64,000 nucleotides of DNA from Carnegiea gigantea (Eukaryota > Streptophyta > Magnoliopsida > Caryophyllales > Cactaceae). The DNA lies in NCBI GenBank assembly GCA_029747015.1, contig JAKOGI010002798.1:20928-84927 (forward strand), in the 5' to 3' direction. The translations under genes were made by a program, and so were the position numbers. Under the pieces are notes generated by a model that was not told where the DNA came from, made no database searches, and saw only the letters and a list, made by a program, of their open reading frames with translations. Below are positions 33,001-45,269 of this stretch, in pieces; within the stretch, counting starts at the first letter, position 1; the number at the start of each line of letters is the position of its first letter.

Positions 33001-34572
33001 CAAGGTCAACACAAGCTCAACCCAAGGCATGCTAAGTGGGTGGAATATCTTCAAGCTTTCCACTTTGTGATCCACCACAAATCCGGGCACTTAAACAAGG
33101 GTGCGGATGCCTTGTCTAGAAGATATCTACTCCTCTCATCCCTTGACTCAAGAGTCCTTGGGTTTGAATTGATCAAGGAGTTGTACACCAAGGATGAAGA
33201 CTTCAAGGAGACCTTTGAAGTATGCTCACGGCACCCCCATGGTCCATTTCACATTGAAGAGGGGTTCTTATTCAAAGGAAAACGGTTATGTATCCCTAAA
33301 GGAGGCATTAGGGAGCTTTTGATTAAAGAAGTGCATGGAGGAGCTTTGGCCGGCCACTTTGGCATTGAGAAGACCTCACTCATGTTGAAGGAGCACTACT
33401 ATTGGCCCAAGATGGTCAAGGATGTTGAGCATTATGTTAAAAGGTGCTCTACTTGTCAACTTGCCAAAAGCCATGTCTTGCCTCAAGGTCTTTACTCGCC
33501 CTTCCCGGTCCCAAAGGCTCCTTGGGAGGATGTGAGTTTAGATTTCATTACCGGCCTACCAAGGACACAACGGAACAAGGACTCCATAATGGTGGTAGTT
33601 GATCGGTTTTCGAATATGGCACACTTTGTCTCATGCCATACTACCCATGATGCCACTCAAATTGCAAGCCTCTACTTCAAAGAGATCGTGAGGCTCCATG
33701 GCATCCCCAAAAGCATGGTGTCCGACCGAGATAGCAAGTTCATGAGCCATTTTTAGCTCACTCTATGGAAGAAGATGGCCACTCATCTCAAATTTAGCAC
33801 ATCATGTCACCCCCAAACGGATGGCCAAACCGAGGTCACCAATAGGACCTTGGGTACTTTGTTGAGGGTCCTAGCCAAGAATAGCACAAAGGGTTGGGAT
33901 GAGTTGCTTAGCCATGCCGAGTTTGCCTACAATCGAGTGCCAAGCAAAGCCACCGGTCTTTCTCCATTCCAAGTTGTATATGGTTTCAACCCTTGTACAC
34001 CTATGGACCTTACACCCCTCCCTAGTCCAACCAAGTTTAGTTGGGAGGCCGAGAAGAGAGCAAAGGAAATCCAAGAGCTCCATGCACAAGTGAGGGCTAA
34101 AATTGAGAAGTTCAATGATCAGACCAAGGATCGGGGAAACAAGCACCGCAAGGAAGTCCAATTTAAGCCCGGAGATTTAGTATGGATCCACCTAAGAAAG
34201 GAGCGATTGCCTAGCAAAAGAAGGTCCAAGCTTCTTCCACGCTCGGATGGCCCATTCAAGATCCTTGAAAAAGTCAATTCCAATGCATACAAGGTTGATT
34301 TGCCTGGTGACTATGGAGTATCCGCTACATTCAATGTAGCCGATTTGAGGCCCTACTTTGATGAAGAAGACGAGCTACCAAGTTTGAGGACAAACTCTTC
34401 CCAAGCTGGGGGGGATGATGGGGATGATGGGGATCAGCCCCAAGGGGTTCTTATAGCTCAAGAGGTCACAAAGGCTTTCCAAGGATTAGAAATCACTCAA
34501 GACACGATCACTTGCATTCTGCCGGGCTCATCCCGCACATGGCCCGACTTTCTGACCTTGGTGACCCGATGA
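30086..34572 (+). pseudogene. Gag-pol polyprotein of E with two stops and one frameshift
   Basis: The ATG at 30086 (M-S-S-S-Q-T-P-E-Q) was chosen because element I starts alike; upstream codons are leader. A coiled coil lies near residues 8-50, gag core ~90-230, zinc knuckle CFRCQGLGHIASEC at 313-326, protease I-I-D-G-G-S-C near 405, and RT Y-F-D-D near 755. Lesions: TAA at 32579-32581 (a Gln codon elsewhere), loss of one G near 32815 in RNase H, TAG at 33754-33756 replacing Trp. Integrase keeps the HHCC finger, V-S-D-R-D and [13 protein letters not shown] tail follows, then L-R-T-N-S-S-Q-A-G-G-D-D. The frame ends ~49 codons inside the 3' LTR. Confidence 0.93.
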
Positions 34573-35563
34573 CCTGAGGCTTTAAAGCCAAACTTTTGGT
34601 ATGTCTGGAAAGATTGGAGAGGTTAGCTGCCAATAAATCAAGTTTAGACCGATTTTGGATGGTCATTGGCACCATCCAAACCCTGTTAAAGGCCAAACTG
34701 TCCAAACCTGTTTCCAGGGTCTCAGATTTTGTCCGGTTTGGGAGCACAATTTTTCCCAACCTAAAGTAACCCAACAACCTGAATTTTAACCCCTAGACCT
34801 GTTGTTTTGAAAATTGGCTAAAAGGGTGGGAAAAGAAAACCAGAGGCCAAACGTTTGTCACAAGGAGGCCTAAAAGCAAAGAACTTTAAAGCTGCTTTGG
34901 GAAGTCAGCCATGCACCATCTCCACTGTTCTGTTTTATATCTCCTGAACGGCGCATCAAAGAGCCCAAAAGTAGTCATATGAAAGAACACTTTCTAAGCT
35001 TTCTAATAAGGTATGTTGGAGCCAATTTGGGTAAGTAAGGACGAAGATACAGCTGCTGAAAGGTGACCCTGCAATCTGGAAAACTGGACAGCAACTGTCA
35101 ACATCACCTTTTGTACTTTTCTTGCTTTTTGTGCTTCCCTTTTGTCTTGATCCGTTTGGCTTGCATTGTAAACCATGTAATCTGAATTTTGAGGCTCCCT
35201 CCTATATAAGGGACCTTTAGGAATGTAAGAAGGCAGCTTTGAATATCATGCAATGAAATCTGAGTGTTTTTACTCTCCATTGGAAACTCCTAGTGCTTAG
35301 CTGAATTGGCTAGTTAAAGTGTGGTGATCTTCTAGGTTCCTTTCTATTGTTATGGTCGTGGTGTGGTGATATTCTGTCTCATAGTGAAGAAGGAATAGCC
35401 AACTTCTCCCTAAGTGGCGCCTTTGGCTTATCTTAGACAAGAGAGTGCAACACGATCCAGCAAGACGAGTGAGTTCATTGTCTTTTCGGTTTTGCTTGTA
35501 CTTGTTTTCATCTTCCCCATCATACATTCTGATCTTTGACATTCCCACGGTAAACATACATCA
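34425..35563 (+). repeat. 3' LTR of E
   Basis: It follows a GCTGGGGGGGATGA polypurine tract, with a small GATGATGGGG duplication at the border. TATATAA is at 35203-35209. Dense single-base indels at 34610-34960 and 35285-35470 contrast with near-identity elsewhere. Confidence 0.92.
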
Positions 35564-35798
35564 GGTGTCCACTTGAGCTTGTCCCAAAGTGGTCACAAAA
35601 ATCGGGTTCCGCAGGGATGAATTCGGCACCAAATTTCTAGCAAAGCTTAACCTCTTTTTGACCTCTCCATAGTGTCGCGAGTCTTTGAACTCACTTAAGA
35701 AGACCAAATAGGCACATTTCCATGCATGAGCTTCTTTGACCCTTTTCTTCTTTGAAATTGGACTTGAATAAAAATGATGCATATGGAAATATGCATCA

Positions 35799-36228
35799 TA
35801 CTCCCCGGGTTGTTTTGAATTTGTCCTCAAACTCAAAGGGTTGGCAAGCCTCTCAAGAAAGGGGTCACGCTCACAATATGGGAGCTTTTGGGGAAGGAGG
35901 TCACAGGGAATCACCTCTAGAGAGATATAGAAGAGGGTGAGGGGAGGATGATAAAACGGGTCATACCTGGTGAGGAGAAGAGGCAGAAGTGGGAAATCTT
36001 CTTTGGGGGCAAGGGTTTGGGAAGGATGAATGAGGGTTAAGGCTTGTCGATCCTTTTGTGGCTTGAGGGGTTGGGAAGGTTGAATGGGGGTTAAGGTGAT
36101 TCTTCTTGGGTCAAGAGTTGCTCAACTTCTTCAATAACCCCACCTGCCTCTAACTCGGGTGCTTGGAGTTCGATAGGGCGTACTTCTTGAATCAAGAGTT
36201 GTTCAAACTCTCAGGCAAACCCACATCG
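35799..36228 (-). pseudogene. Gag C-terminal fragment of A-2
   Basis: Homologous to 56376-56800 of A-3 and to A-1: S-L-R-T-N-S-K-Q-P-G-E-Y at the polypurine tract, then (upstream) a Pro/Leu-rich P-L-L-L-T-R-Y-D-P-F-Y region and Gln/Glu-rich segments. Several one-base indels after 36090 break the frame. The frame 35561-35914 runs on into the LTR. Confidence 0.75.
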
Positions 36229-37371
36229 TGATCACTTCTAAACCTTGAAATGGAGATCAAAGAGGGATTTCCAAGTAGTGAAGCAAGTGGAAGGGAAGAG
36301 AAGATGGGGTTTGACAAGCAACAATGGGGATGAAGAGGATAAACTCAAGCTTATTGGATAAGACTATCACCACCAAGTTCACTTCGAGCTCTCTTAAGGA
36401 ATCAAGTGAGAAAGATATCACCACTCAAATGATCTTTAAGGAACCTTGAACACCACAATAGGCAGCTAGGCTAGTGATAAGCAAGAGTAGAGACACAGAA
36501 ACAAGGGAGTTTAAACTCAACCCAAATGCATTCATTCATAAGATGCCTTACATGCTGAGGTTCTTCCCCTACTTATAGGCCTTACAATCAGCAAAAAACC
36601 CATGAAAACTAAGGCCAAACAACCGGCCAAAAGGACAAGGGAAAGGGGGGACCAAAAAGCAACAAGTACAAAAGCAAAAAGTAAAAGCTGCCAGTGCTTT
36701 TCAGAACTGCAGCACCAACTTCAAATGGGCATAACTTCCAAAATACTTTTCCAAATGGGATGATTCAAAATCTGGCAGAAAGCTCTGAAAGTCTAGTTTC
36801 CAGAAAGGCCTCTTGCAGCTCCAAACTCCCAGCCGTTGGAAAGTTACCCCCTGAAAAAGGCAAGGATATATCTGCTGCCATCAGCCTGCACCTCTTGGGA
36901 ACTTGTTGCTTTTGAAACCCCAACCAAGGATTTGACTTCCAACTCTTTTGCTGGCCTTTCAGTACACTTCAAAAGGATTTCAAAAATTGGATTTGATGGT
37001 CCCAAAGTTCATCTAATGATAGAGAAAATGGAGCATCAAAACCGGGTACTGAAATGGTTGTTCTGGGCAGATTGGATAGCTTGACTTCAAGGGCTGAGTT
37101 GGATGGGCAAATGAAGTCCAAATGAATTGAAATTTGCTTTATTGGAAAGCTAACTTCCTAAACTTAAATTCCAAGGCAATTAAACGGACTTAAACCACCT
37201 GTAATCTAGGTGATTGGGGACACCAAGTTGCTGCACTTGTTGTCTAGAACTGCTGGGCAATGGCATTGATCTTCTTTGAGTTTCTTCATGACTTGGATGG
37301 CCTCTTGGACTCCCTTGGGGTGGGATTGCCTTTGAACTTGATCACCCTCCTTGCTCCCCATGGGTACATCA
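36229..37371 (-). repeat. Left LTR of H
   Basis: 1143 bp from TGATCACTTC (TGATGCACTTC in the other copy) to GGGTACATCA. A TATAAGTAGG box on the minus strand lies near 36570-36580. The polypurine tract, seen as TCCTCCCCTTGTTGG, follows. Confidence 0.9.
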
Positions 37372-37580
37372 TCCTCCCCTTGTTGGAAAGAATTTGTCCT
37401 CAAATTCGCACGGTTATCATCACCAACATACGGTTTGAGGATGCATAAAACTCCAAACTCTCCCGGTTGAGACAAGGCTTGCTTTCGATGGTTGTTGGCT
37501 TGATTCTGTGGAGTAAAGGGGGCTAAGGTGAATTTTCGGCCATCCTTGTGAAAAGTGTATGTATTTTGATATCCATCATG

Positions 37581-39034
37581 CTATAGCCAAGGCCTTTCTA
37601 ATATGATATGACAAACGTCCATAGGGATGATATCACACCATAGTTCATCTTGATAGCTTTTACCAATGGAGAAGGACACCAAACAACGGTGTGAAACTCG
37701 TAGGCCTTTACCTTGGTCAAGCCATTGAATAGAGTAGGGTTGGGGGTGTGATTCGGCCTTAAGATTGAGCTTTTTCACCAGGGTAGTAGAAGCCACATTG
37801 GTGCAACTTCCCCCATCCACAATGAGAGAACACATTCGGCCATTGATGGTGCACCTTGTATGAAAGATGTCCTTACATGGCTCCTCATGGTGGGGGCCCT
37901 TGTTACCATTCAAAGCCCTTCTAAGCACAAGCAACTCTCCTTCATCCGCTTCCACCATACATTCCTCCTCAATCTCCATTAAATGAACCTCCTTGTCACT
38001 CCCTTCTTCCTTTAACTCGACTTCTTCAAGCTCTTGGCACTCCACCAAGGTGATAATCTTCCTATTAGGACAATCCGAGGCTATATGTCCAAACCCTTGA
38101 CACTTGAAGCACCTTCTCTTCTCATATGGGTTGAGGGGTGATTTTGTGGAGTTCGGCTTGGAAATAGATGGGGCCGTGGGTGGGTTTAGGGGTTTAGGAG
38201 TAGGAGTAGAACTTCCATTGTCAAAAGGGTGGCTACCTTGAGAGGGTTTCAAGGGTTCTTTCTTGAATTTGGCTTTCTTTTGGAGTTCAACTTTGTGGGC
38301 TAGTGAGCAAATTTCGTCAAGAGTAGTGTAATGTTGTAACTCCACCACATTCCTTATGGACTCATTTAATCCTCCCAAGTATCTCACCATGGTTTGGGTT
38401 TCATCCTCCCTAATATCACAAGTCATGACAAGCTTTTCAAATTCACGGGTATACTCCTCCACACTCCTAGTTTCTTGCCTAAGGTTGTAGAGTTTGGTGT
38501 AGTTGTCTTGAAGGTAGTGGGGTGGTAGAAATTTAGCTTTGAGCTTTTCCTTCATCTTCCTCCATGTCCAACCTTCCCCTTCCCTTTTCTAGCCCTCTTA
38601 GCTAAGACATTACTCCACCAAATAGAAGCATATCTACGAAGCTTTAAGGCTACAAGTTTTACCTTCTTGTCATCCGGCACATCTTTGTATTCGAAGACCC
38701 TTTCAACGGTGTTCATCCACTCTATGAATTCATCCGGGTTGAGTTGGCCTTCAAACTCCGGGATCTCCACCTTGAAATCCAAGGTAAGTGGTTTGCCTCT
38801 CCTTGCTCTTCTTGGCCTCCTCTCATGGTCTTCATCACTTGTAGCAAATGGGTTGTCTTCGGATTCTTCTCCCACCGAGTGAGAGTCACTAGAGTGAGAG
38901 CTTTGAATCTCCCTTCGGTTGTTCCTCATAGCTTGGGCTAATTGCTTCCTAAGATACTCAAGTTGAGCATCCTTTTCGGCATTTAGCTTCATAAGTTGCT
39001 CAAACATTTCTTCTAGTGAAGTGCTTGAAGACAT
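37581..39034 (-). pseudogene. Gag-protease of H, first copy, frameshifted and truncated
   Basis: ATG at 39034 (M-S-S-S-T-S-L-E-E). N-terminal coiled coil, then I-P-E-F-E-G-Q-L-N-P-D-E-F. One base is lost near 38563 within K-V-R-T-W, so the core continues in another frame from 38555. Knuckle CFKCQGFGHIASDC near 38100, acidic linker, protease [13 protein letters not shown] near 37815. A ~15-bp deletion near 37580, seen by comparison with the second copy at 40676-40695, ends the frame in the G-R-P-W-L region. Beyond it the tail N-L-R-T-N-S-F-Q-Q-G-E-D-D is still readable. Confidence 0.88.
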
Positions 39035-39323
39035 CTTGGTTTTTTTTGAAAGAGGAATGGCGAGTTCTAGCACGGTTGGGTAAGGCACGGTCGTGCTCAA
39101 GGGCACGGGCAGGCCGTGCTGGGTTGCTGTGTTGAAATGGAGGGAAAGGGCAGTGGCACGGTCGTGCACTAGAGCACGGGGTGGCCGTGCCGTTTTGCTG
39201 CCTGGCGTAAAAGCAAGCTACGGCTGGAGAAGTTTTTGCCTAATTTTTGTGTTTGAGTGAGTGGGATGTGTTTGGGGTTGGAAGCTATGGCCTAGGAGAG
39301 TAGCCAATAGCTCTGATACCACT
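39035..39323 (-). promoter_or_regulatory. H leader: primer site and two GCACG double hairpins
   Basis: Primer site at 39310-39321. Modules at 39155-39190 and 39084-39119, each with GCACGGTCGTGC and a longer-loop GCACGG..CCGTGC partner. The nearest lies 120 nt from the primer site and the farthest 50 nt from gag. Confidence 0.87.
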
Positions 39324-40465
39324 TGATGCACTTCTAAGACCTTGAAATGAAGATCAAAAAAGGGATCTCAAGTAGTGAAGCAAGTGGAAGTGAAGAGAAG
39401 ATGGGTTTGCAAGCAACAATGGGATGAAGAGATAAACTAAGCTTACTTGGATAAGATATCACCACCAAGTTCACTTAGAGCTCTCCTTAAGGATCAAGTG
39501 AGATAAGATATCACCACTCAAATGATCTTTAAGGACCCTTGAACACTACACTAGGGAGCTAGGCTAGTGATAAGCAAGAGTAGAGAAAGAAACAAGGGAG
39601 TTTAAACTCAACCCAAATGCATTCATTCATAAGATGCCTTACATGCTGAGGTTCTTCCCCTACTTATATAGGCCTTACAATCAGCAAAAAAACCATGAAA
39701 ACTAAGGCCAAACAACCGGCCAAAAGGACAAGGGAAAGGGGGGACCAAAAAGCAACAAGTACAAAAGCAAAAAGTAAAAGCTGCCAGTGCTTTTCAGAAC
39801 TGCAGCACCAACTTCAAATAGGCATAACTTCCAAAATACTTTTCCAAATGGGATGATTCAAAAGCTGGGAGAAAGCTCTCGAAGTCTAGTTTCCAGAAAG
39901 GCCTCTTGCAGCTCCAAACTCGCAGCCGTTGGAAAGTTACCCCCTGAAAAAGGCAAGGATATATCTGCTGCCATCAGCCTGCACCTCTTGGGAACTTGCT
40001 TGCTTTTGAAACCCCAACCAAGGATTTGACTTCCAACTCTTTTGCTGGCCCTTCAGTACACTTCAAAAGGATTTCAAAAAGTGGATTTGATGGTCCCAAA
40101 GTTCATCTAATGATAGAGAAAATGGAGCATCAAAACCGGGTACTGAAATGGTTGTTCTGGGCAGATTGGATAGCTTGACATCAAGGGCTGAGTTGGATGG
40201 GCAAATGAAGTCCAAATGACTTGAAATTTGCTTTATTGGAAAGCTAACTTCCTAAAATTAAATTCCAAGGCAATTAAACGGACTTAAACCACCTGTAATC
40301 TAGGTGATTGGGGACACCAAGTTGCTGCACTTGCTGTCTAGAACTGCTGGGCAATGGCATTGATCTTCTTTGAGTTTCTTCATGACTTGGATGGCCTCTT
40401 GGACTCCCTTGGGATGGGATTGCCTTTGAACTTGATCACTCTCCTTGCTCCCCATGGGTACATCA
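39324..40465 (-). repeat. Middle LTR of H
   Basis: 1142 bp, near-identical to the left LTR apart from small indels around 39350-39470. It is preceded by a primer site and followed by a polypurine tract, so it serves as 5' LTR of one copy and 3' LTR of the next. Confidence 0.9.
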
Positions 40466-41010
40466 TCCTCCCCTTGTTGGAAAGAATTTGTCTTCAAATT
40501 CGCACGGTTATCATCACCAACATACGGTTTGAGGATGCATAAAACTCCAAACTCTCCCGGTTGAGACAAGGCTTGCTTTCGATGGTTGTTGGCTTGATTC
40601 TGTGGAGTAAAGGGGGCTAAGGTGAATTTCCGGCCATCCTTGTGAAAAGTGTATGTATTTTGATATCCATCATGCATTACCCTTCGATCATATAGCCAAG
40701 GCCTTCCCAATATGACATGACAAACGTCCATAGGGATGATATCACACCATAGTTCATCTTGATAGCTTTTACCAATGGAGAAGGACACCAACCAACGGTG
40801 TGAAACTCGTAGGCCTTTACCTTGGTCAAGCCATTGAATAGAGTAGGGTTGGGGGTGTGATTCGGCCTTAAGATTGAGCTTTTTCACCAGGGTAGTAGAA
40901 GCCACATTGGTGCAACTTCCCCCATCCACAATGAGAGAACACATTCGGCCATTGATGGTGCACCTTGTATGGAAGATGTCCTTACATGGCTCCTCATGGT
41001 GGGGGCCCTT
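40466..41010 (-). pseudogene. Second protease copy of H, cut by element I
   Basis: Minus frame from the LTR border up to 41010: tail N-L-K-T-N-S-F-Q-Q-G-E-D-D (Arg-to-Lys at the third position), G-R-P-W-L-Y-D-R-R-V, and [11 protein letters not shown]. Unlike the first copy, the G-R-P-W-L region is intact. CCCTT at 41006-41010 would be the left duplication of element I. Confidence 0.85.
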
Positions 41011-42128
41011 TGATGGGGACCATCATGACCAAACTCCAAATGCACAACCAGCAACTCCACACACCCCCTCAAGCCCCAAGGAAGTCAAGAATATCCATGC
41101 CTTGGTCAAAGAAGTCATAAAGCACTCGGACAGTACATGGGCAGATTCAACCGGAAATTAGCCCGGTTTTGTGCATCTTCTGGGACTTGAAGGTGAGGGG
41201 ATGAATGACTGCCTTGCCCCTCTCTTTAAGTTTAAGATGTTAGGAATCCAATAAAACAAGTTGCAAAGGATTTGGAGGTCGTTTGGTTAGTCAATCAGCA
41301 AGATCTTTTCAAGTGCGCAGGCTGGGCGCCAAAACAGCAGCATCCAAATTAAGGAGAAAGTTGGACCACCAACTTAACTCCACTCTTTCTGAAATTTTGC
41401 AGCATGAAAGGGGACTTAAATATTTATCAAGTCAAGGGTTCAAATCCCATCCAAAGCACCCCCTTGTGTTGGTATTATCCAGCCAAAAGGACAAGGAAAA
41501 CACCCTTTTAACTGGTTTGTCTCTAGCCGGTACAAGGGGCTGATTTCCCTTGGTTTTTGCTTGCCCACTTGCCTAATGACTCACCTTTGCTGCATTTTAG
41601 GACCATTGTAAGCTTGACACATCATTTAGGAGGCATTATGGCCCTAATGAAGGAGCTTAAGCTAGGTAGTGAGGTGTTTAGCTAGCATTGGTTGATTTGA
41701 TGTGTAACTCTTCCCCAAATGTACCTAGCTATTGATTTTGCTGCTTAGAAGGGGAGGGGGTTCGGCCATACTTGCATAAAAACCAGATGGGGCTCTCACT
41801 TGTAAGCACTTTTGAATGAATGAAGTTGGGAGTTTTCAAACTCTCTCAAAAAAACAAAGTCCTAGTGTTATATCTTGAGCTTGGCAACTCAAGTGGGTCT
41901 CTAGGTCTCTTTCTCTCAACTAGAAGGTGATTAAATTCTGTAACTAGTTGATACAAAGAGGTTGCCCAAGTGTTCTCCAAGGGTGGCTCCTCGGATTATC
42001 CCTTGCAAGGTCACTTGATTATCCAAACTCTTGTTTTCCTTTCCATTGTTGTGTTCCTTCTTCTTGTTTTCAAGCATTTCACTTTGTGGCAAGTGTGAGT
42101 TGGTTCTTCTCTTTACAACCTTCCATCA
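41011..42128 (+). repeat. 5' LTR of I
   Basis: 1118 bp from TGATGGGGACC to TTCCATCA. The best TATA-like stretch is GCATAAAAA near 41773. No partner LTR is present for dating. Confidence 0.88.
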
Positions 42129-42415
42129 AATTGGTATCAGAGCTTAGGCTATCTTTCTTGGCCAAGCTTCCTTGCCCAAACACATTCCAAACACCCAAAC
42201 TCACAAAACAGCGCAAACACATCCTCACCAAATTTTCAGCCGTGCCCAACCAGAAACTTGGCACGGGCACACCGTGCCACCTGAGCACGACCGTGCCACC
42301 ATTTCAGTCCAGCACGTCTTTGGCAGTAGTTCAGCACGGTCAGACCGTGCCTACTAGCACGACCGTGCCAACCTCTCCCCGTCCCAAAACACTCGTCCTT
42401 CCTTCCAAAGCCAAA
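42129..42415 (+). promoter_or_regulatory. I leader: primer site and two GCACG double hairpins
   Basis: Primer site at 42132-42143. Modules: 42260-42278 plus 42285-42297, and 42334-42350 plus 42357-42369, with 6 nt between the parts. They start 117 nt from the primer site and end 47 nt before the gag ATG. Confidence 0.88.
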
Positions 42416-45269
42416 ATGTCCTCTAGTCTCACACCCGAGCAAGTGGCGGAACAAGCCTTGAGGGAGAAAGCCGAGGTAGAAGCTCAACTGAAGTACCTCC
42501 AAAAGCAACTAGGACAACTTATGGAAGAAAAGAAGAGAGGCTTATGGAGCTCAAAGAGCTCAATCAAGTATCAAGACTCGGATGACTCCGAGGGAAGCAA
42601 CCCCATTAGTGACTCAAGTGAAGGGGAGCTTGCACCAAGGTCCCAACGACATCAAAGGTCAAGAGGACGAAACTTTGGTGATTTTAAAGTCGACATTCCG
42701 GAGTTCGAAGGACAACTAGACCCGGACATCTTCCTTGATTGGCTTCAAACGGTGGAAAGAGTATTTGAATACAAGGACATTCCGGAAAGCAAAAAGGTAA
42801 AGCTAGTAGCCTTGAAGCTTCGTAAATATGCTTCCATATGGTGGTCTAATGTTGTGTCCAAAAGGGTGAGAAAAGGGAAAAGTAAGATAAAGACTTGGGA
42901 GCAAATGAAATCCAAACTTAAAGCCAAGTTCTTAACCCCACACTATCTTCAAGACAATTTCCTTAAACTCCACCACCTCCGACAAGGTTCAAAGAGTGTA
43001 GAGGAGTATACTAGGGACTTTGAACAACTTCTTCTAAAGTGTGATTTGAGGGAAGATGATTCCCAAACCTTGATTCGTTACTTGAGTGGGCTTGATGAAC
43101 AAATTGCCCATGTAGTGGAATTACCCCCTTACACCTCCCTTGATGAGTTGAGTGCTTTAGCTCACAAGGTAGAAAAACAAAAGAAGCTCAAAGGCAAGAA
43201 CCCCATCTCTAAGCCTACCCCACGGCCCTATGGCTTTCAAAAGCCCCCATTCACTCCACAAAGACCTTCTCCACCCCCAACCCCGAAACCCCCTCAAATA
43301 GCCTCCCCACAAACTCCCTCCAAGCCACCACCAAAACCCACTAGCAAGGTTCGATGCTTTCGTTGTCAAGGTCTTGTACATTACGCTTCCGAATGTCCAA
43401 ACAAGAGAATGGTATCTCTAGCCGAATATCAGGAGTCCTTAGAGGAGCTAGAGGTTGAGGAAGAGAAAAATGAAGAAGAAAAGGAGATGTACATGGCCGA
43501 AATGTTGGAAGAAGTAGAAGAGGGCCCGGATGAAGGGGAACTACTAGTGATTAGAAGGGCTCTAAGTGGGATTGCTACTCAAGACAACATGGAGCAAAGG
43601 GAGAGCATCTTCCATACAAGGTGCACCGTGAGTGGCAAGGTGTGTTCTCTCATCATCGACGGGGGAAGTTGTGCTAATGTGACCTCAAAAACCATGGTGG
43701 ACAAACTCAAGATTTCGGTCACACCTCACCCAAATCCTTACACCATTCAATGGCTCAACCAAGGTAAGGGTTTGCAAATTACTACTCGATGTTTGCTTAC
43801 TTTTTCCATTGGAAAGACATATAAAGATGAGATATGGTGTGACATAGTGCCCATGGATGCTTGTCATGTTGTTTTGGGCCGACCATGGCTCTTTGATAGA
43901 AGGGTGATGCATGATGGTCGAAAGAATACCTATACCTTCACAAAAGACAACAAGAAAATCCCCCTCACTCCCCTCAAGCCTAGCCCACAAAAGAACCCTC
44001 AAGACAATCCCAAGATGGATGTCTTCCTCACCACCTTACTCCACTCTCAACTCCATGAGTTCGACGACTTTAAAGAGTGGATCCTCTTAGGCCAAGAACC
44101 GGCCAAGGTAAAGGAATCTCCCCATCCTTTACTTACCTCACTTCTACAAGCCTTTGCCCACGTCTTCCCACAAGAAATACCTCATGGCTTACCCCCCAAA
44201 AGATCCATTCAACATAAAATCGACCTCTTCCCGGGGGCCACACTCCCAAATAGACCGGCCTACCGCATGAACCCTCAAGAGACACAAGAGGGTCAAAGAC
44301 AAGTGGATGAGCTCCTAGCCAAGGGCTTGATCCGTGAGAGCTTGAGTCCATGTGCCGTCCCGGCCCTACTTGTGCCCAAGAAAGATGGGAGCATGAGAAT
44401 GTGTGTTGATAGTAGAGCTATCAACAAGATCACCATCAAATACTGGTACCCAATCCCAAGGTTGGAGGATTTGCTAGATGAGCTTCATGGGGCCACTATA
44501 TTCTCAAAGATTGATCTAAGAAGTGGCTATTATCAAATACGGATCTTTGAAGGGGATGAATGGAAGACGACTTTTAAAACCAAGGGTGGCCTATATGAAT
44601 GGCTTGTCATGCCCTTTGGTTTGACTAATGCACCTAGCACATTCATGAGGCTAATGAACCAAGTTCTTAAGCCATTCATTGGGAGATATGTCGTTGTGTA
44701 TTTCGACGATATTTTGGTGTATAGCCGTGGAGAAGAAGAGCATTCCAAGCACTTGCATGATGTTTTAAGTGTCTTGGCACAAGAGCAACTTTATGGCAAC
44801 CTAGAGAAGTGCCCCTTCTTCACTCCTCAAGTGAAGTTCTTGGGATATGTGGTGTCGGCCGAAGGCATCCAAGTAGATGAAGAGAAGATCAAGGCCATCC
44901 GTGAGTGGCCTACCCCCATGTCCATCCAACAAGTCCGGAGCTTCCATGGCTTGGCTTCCTTTTATAGGAGGTTCGTGAGCAATTTTAGCTCAATTATGGC
45001 ACCCATGACCGAGATCCTCAAGGTCAAGCCCTTTGAGTGGAATGAGAAGGCCCAACATGCCTTTGAAGAAATCAAGGAGAAGCTTACTAGTGCACCCATC
45101 CTTGCACTACCTAGCTTTTCCAAAGTTTTTGAGGTAGAATGTGATGCATCCGGTGTTGGCATTGGGGCCGTGTTGTCACAAGAGAAGAGGCCCATTGCTT
45201 ATTTTAGTGAGAAGCTCAATGATGCCAAGAGGAAGTATTCTACATACGACAAGGAGTTCTATGCCTTAG
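42416..45269 (+). CDS. Gag-pol of I, open but truncated in RNase H
   Basis: About 951 codons from ATG 42416 (M-S-S-S-L-T-P-E-Q-V-A-E-Q) with no stop. N-terminal coiled coil, gag core from residue ~93, knuckle CFRCQGLVHYASEC at 314-327, Pro-rich linker before it and Glu-rich after, protease D-G-G at ~415, RT Y-F-D-D at ~762-765, RNase H V-E-C-D-A-S-G near 908 and Y-D-K-E-F-Y-A-L at the break. After 45269 the frame reads LTR sequence and stops at 45337. Of the elements here, I has the least damaged gag-protease-RT, but it lacks integrase. Confidence 0.92.

Larger units (their letters stand above)
28685..35563 (+). mobile_element. Element E: full-length Ty3/gypsy element, inactivated
   Basis: LTRs of 1132 and 1139 bp enclose primer site, hairpin leader and one gag-protease-RT-RNase H-integrase frame broken by two stops and a frameshift. 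It sits inside the A-2 LTR. The flanks are GTGGG (28680-28684) and GGTG.. (35564), an imperfect duplication with some bases altered. Three lesions in pol and an error-rich 3' LTR mean it is not active as written. Confidence 0.92.
27772..36228 (-). mobile_element. Element A-2: left part only, split by E and cut by H
   Basis: Minus-strand A-family element. Its 3' LTR is 27772-28684 plus 35564-35798 with E in between. The polypurine tract is at 35799-35812 and the C-terminal gag region follows to 36228, where the H LTR begins. The rest and the other LTR are absent. GAATA at 27767-27771 would be its left duplication. Confidence 0.85.
36229..41010 (-). mobile_element. Element H: gag-protease element in LTR-interior-LTR-interior tandem
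   Basis: Minus strand: LTR (36229-37371), full interior (37372-39323), LTR (39324-40465), then a second interior copy from its polypurine tract into protease (40466-41010), cut by element I. The repeated unit is ~3.1 kb and near-identical, so the tandem is young. No RT, RNase H or integrase. Neither end shows a paired TSD. Confidence 0.88.
41011..45269 (+). mobile_element. Element I: autonomous-type element, 3' part missing
   Basis: 5' LTR, primer site, hairpin leader and an open gag-protease-RT frame up to the start of RNase H, where the J LTR begins after CTTAG (45265-45269). Integrase, tail and 3' LTR do not reappear after J. Confidence 0.92.
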
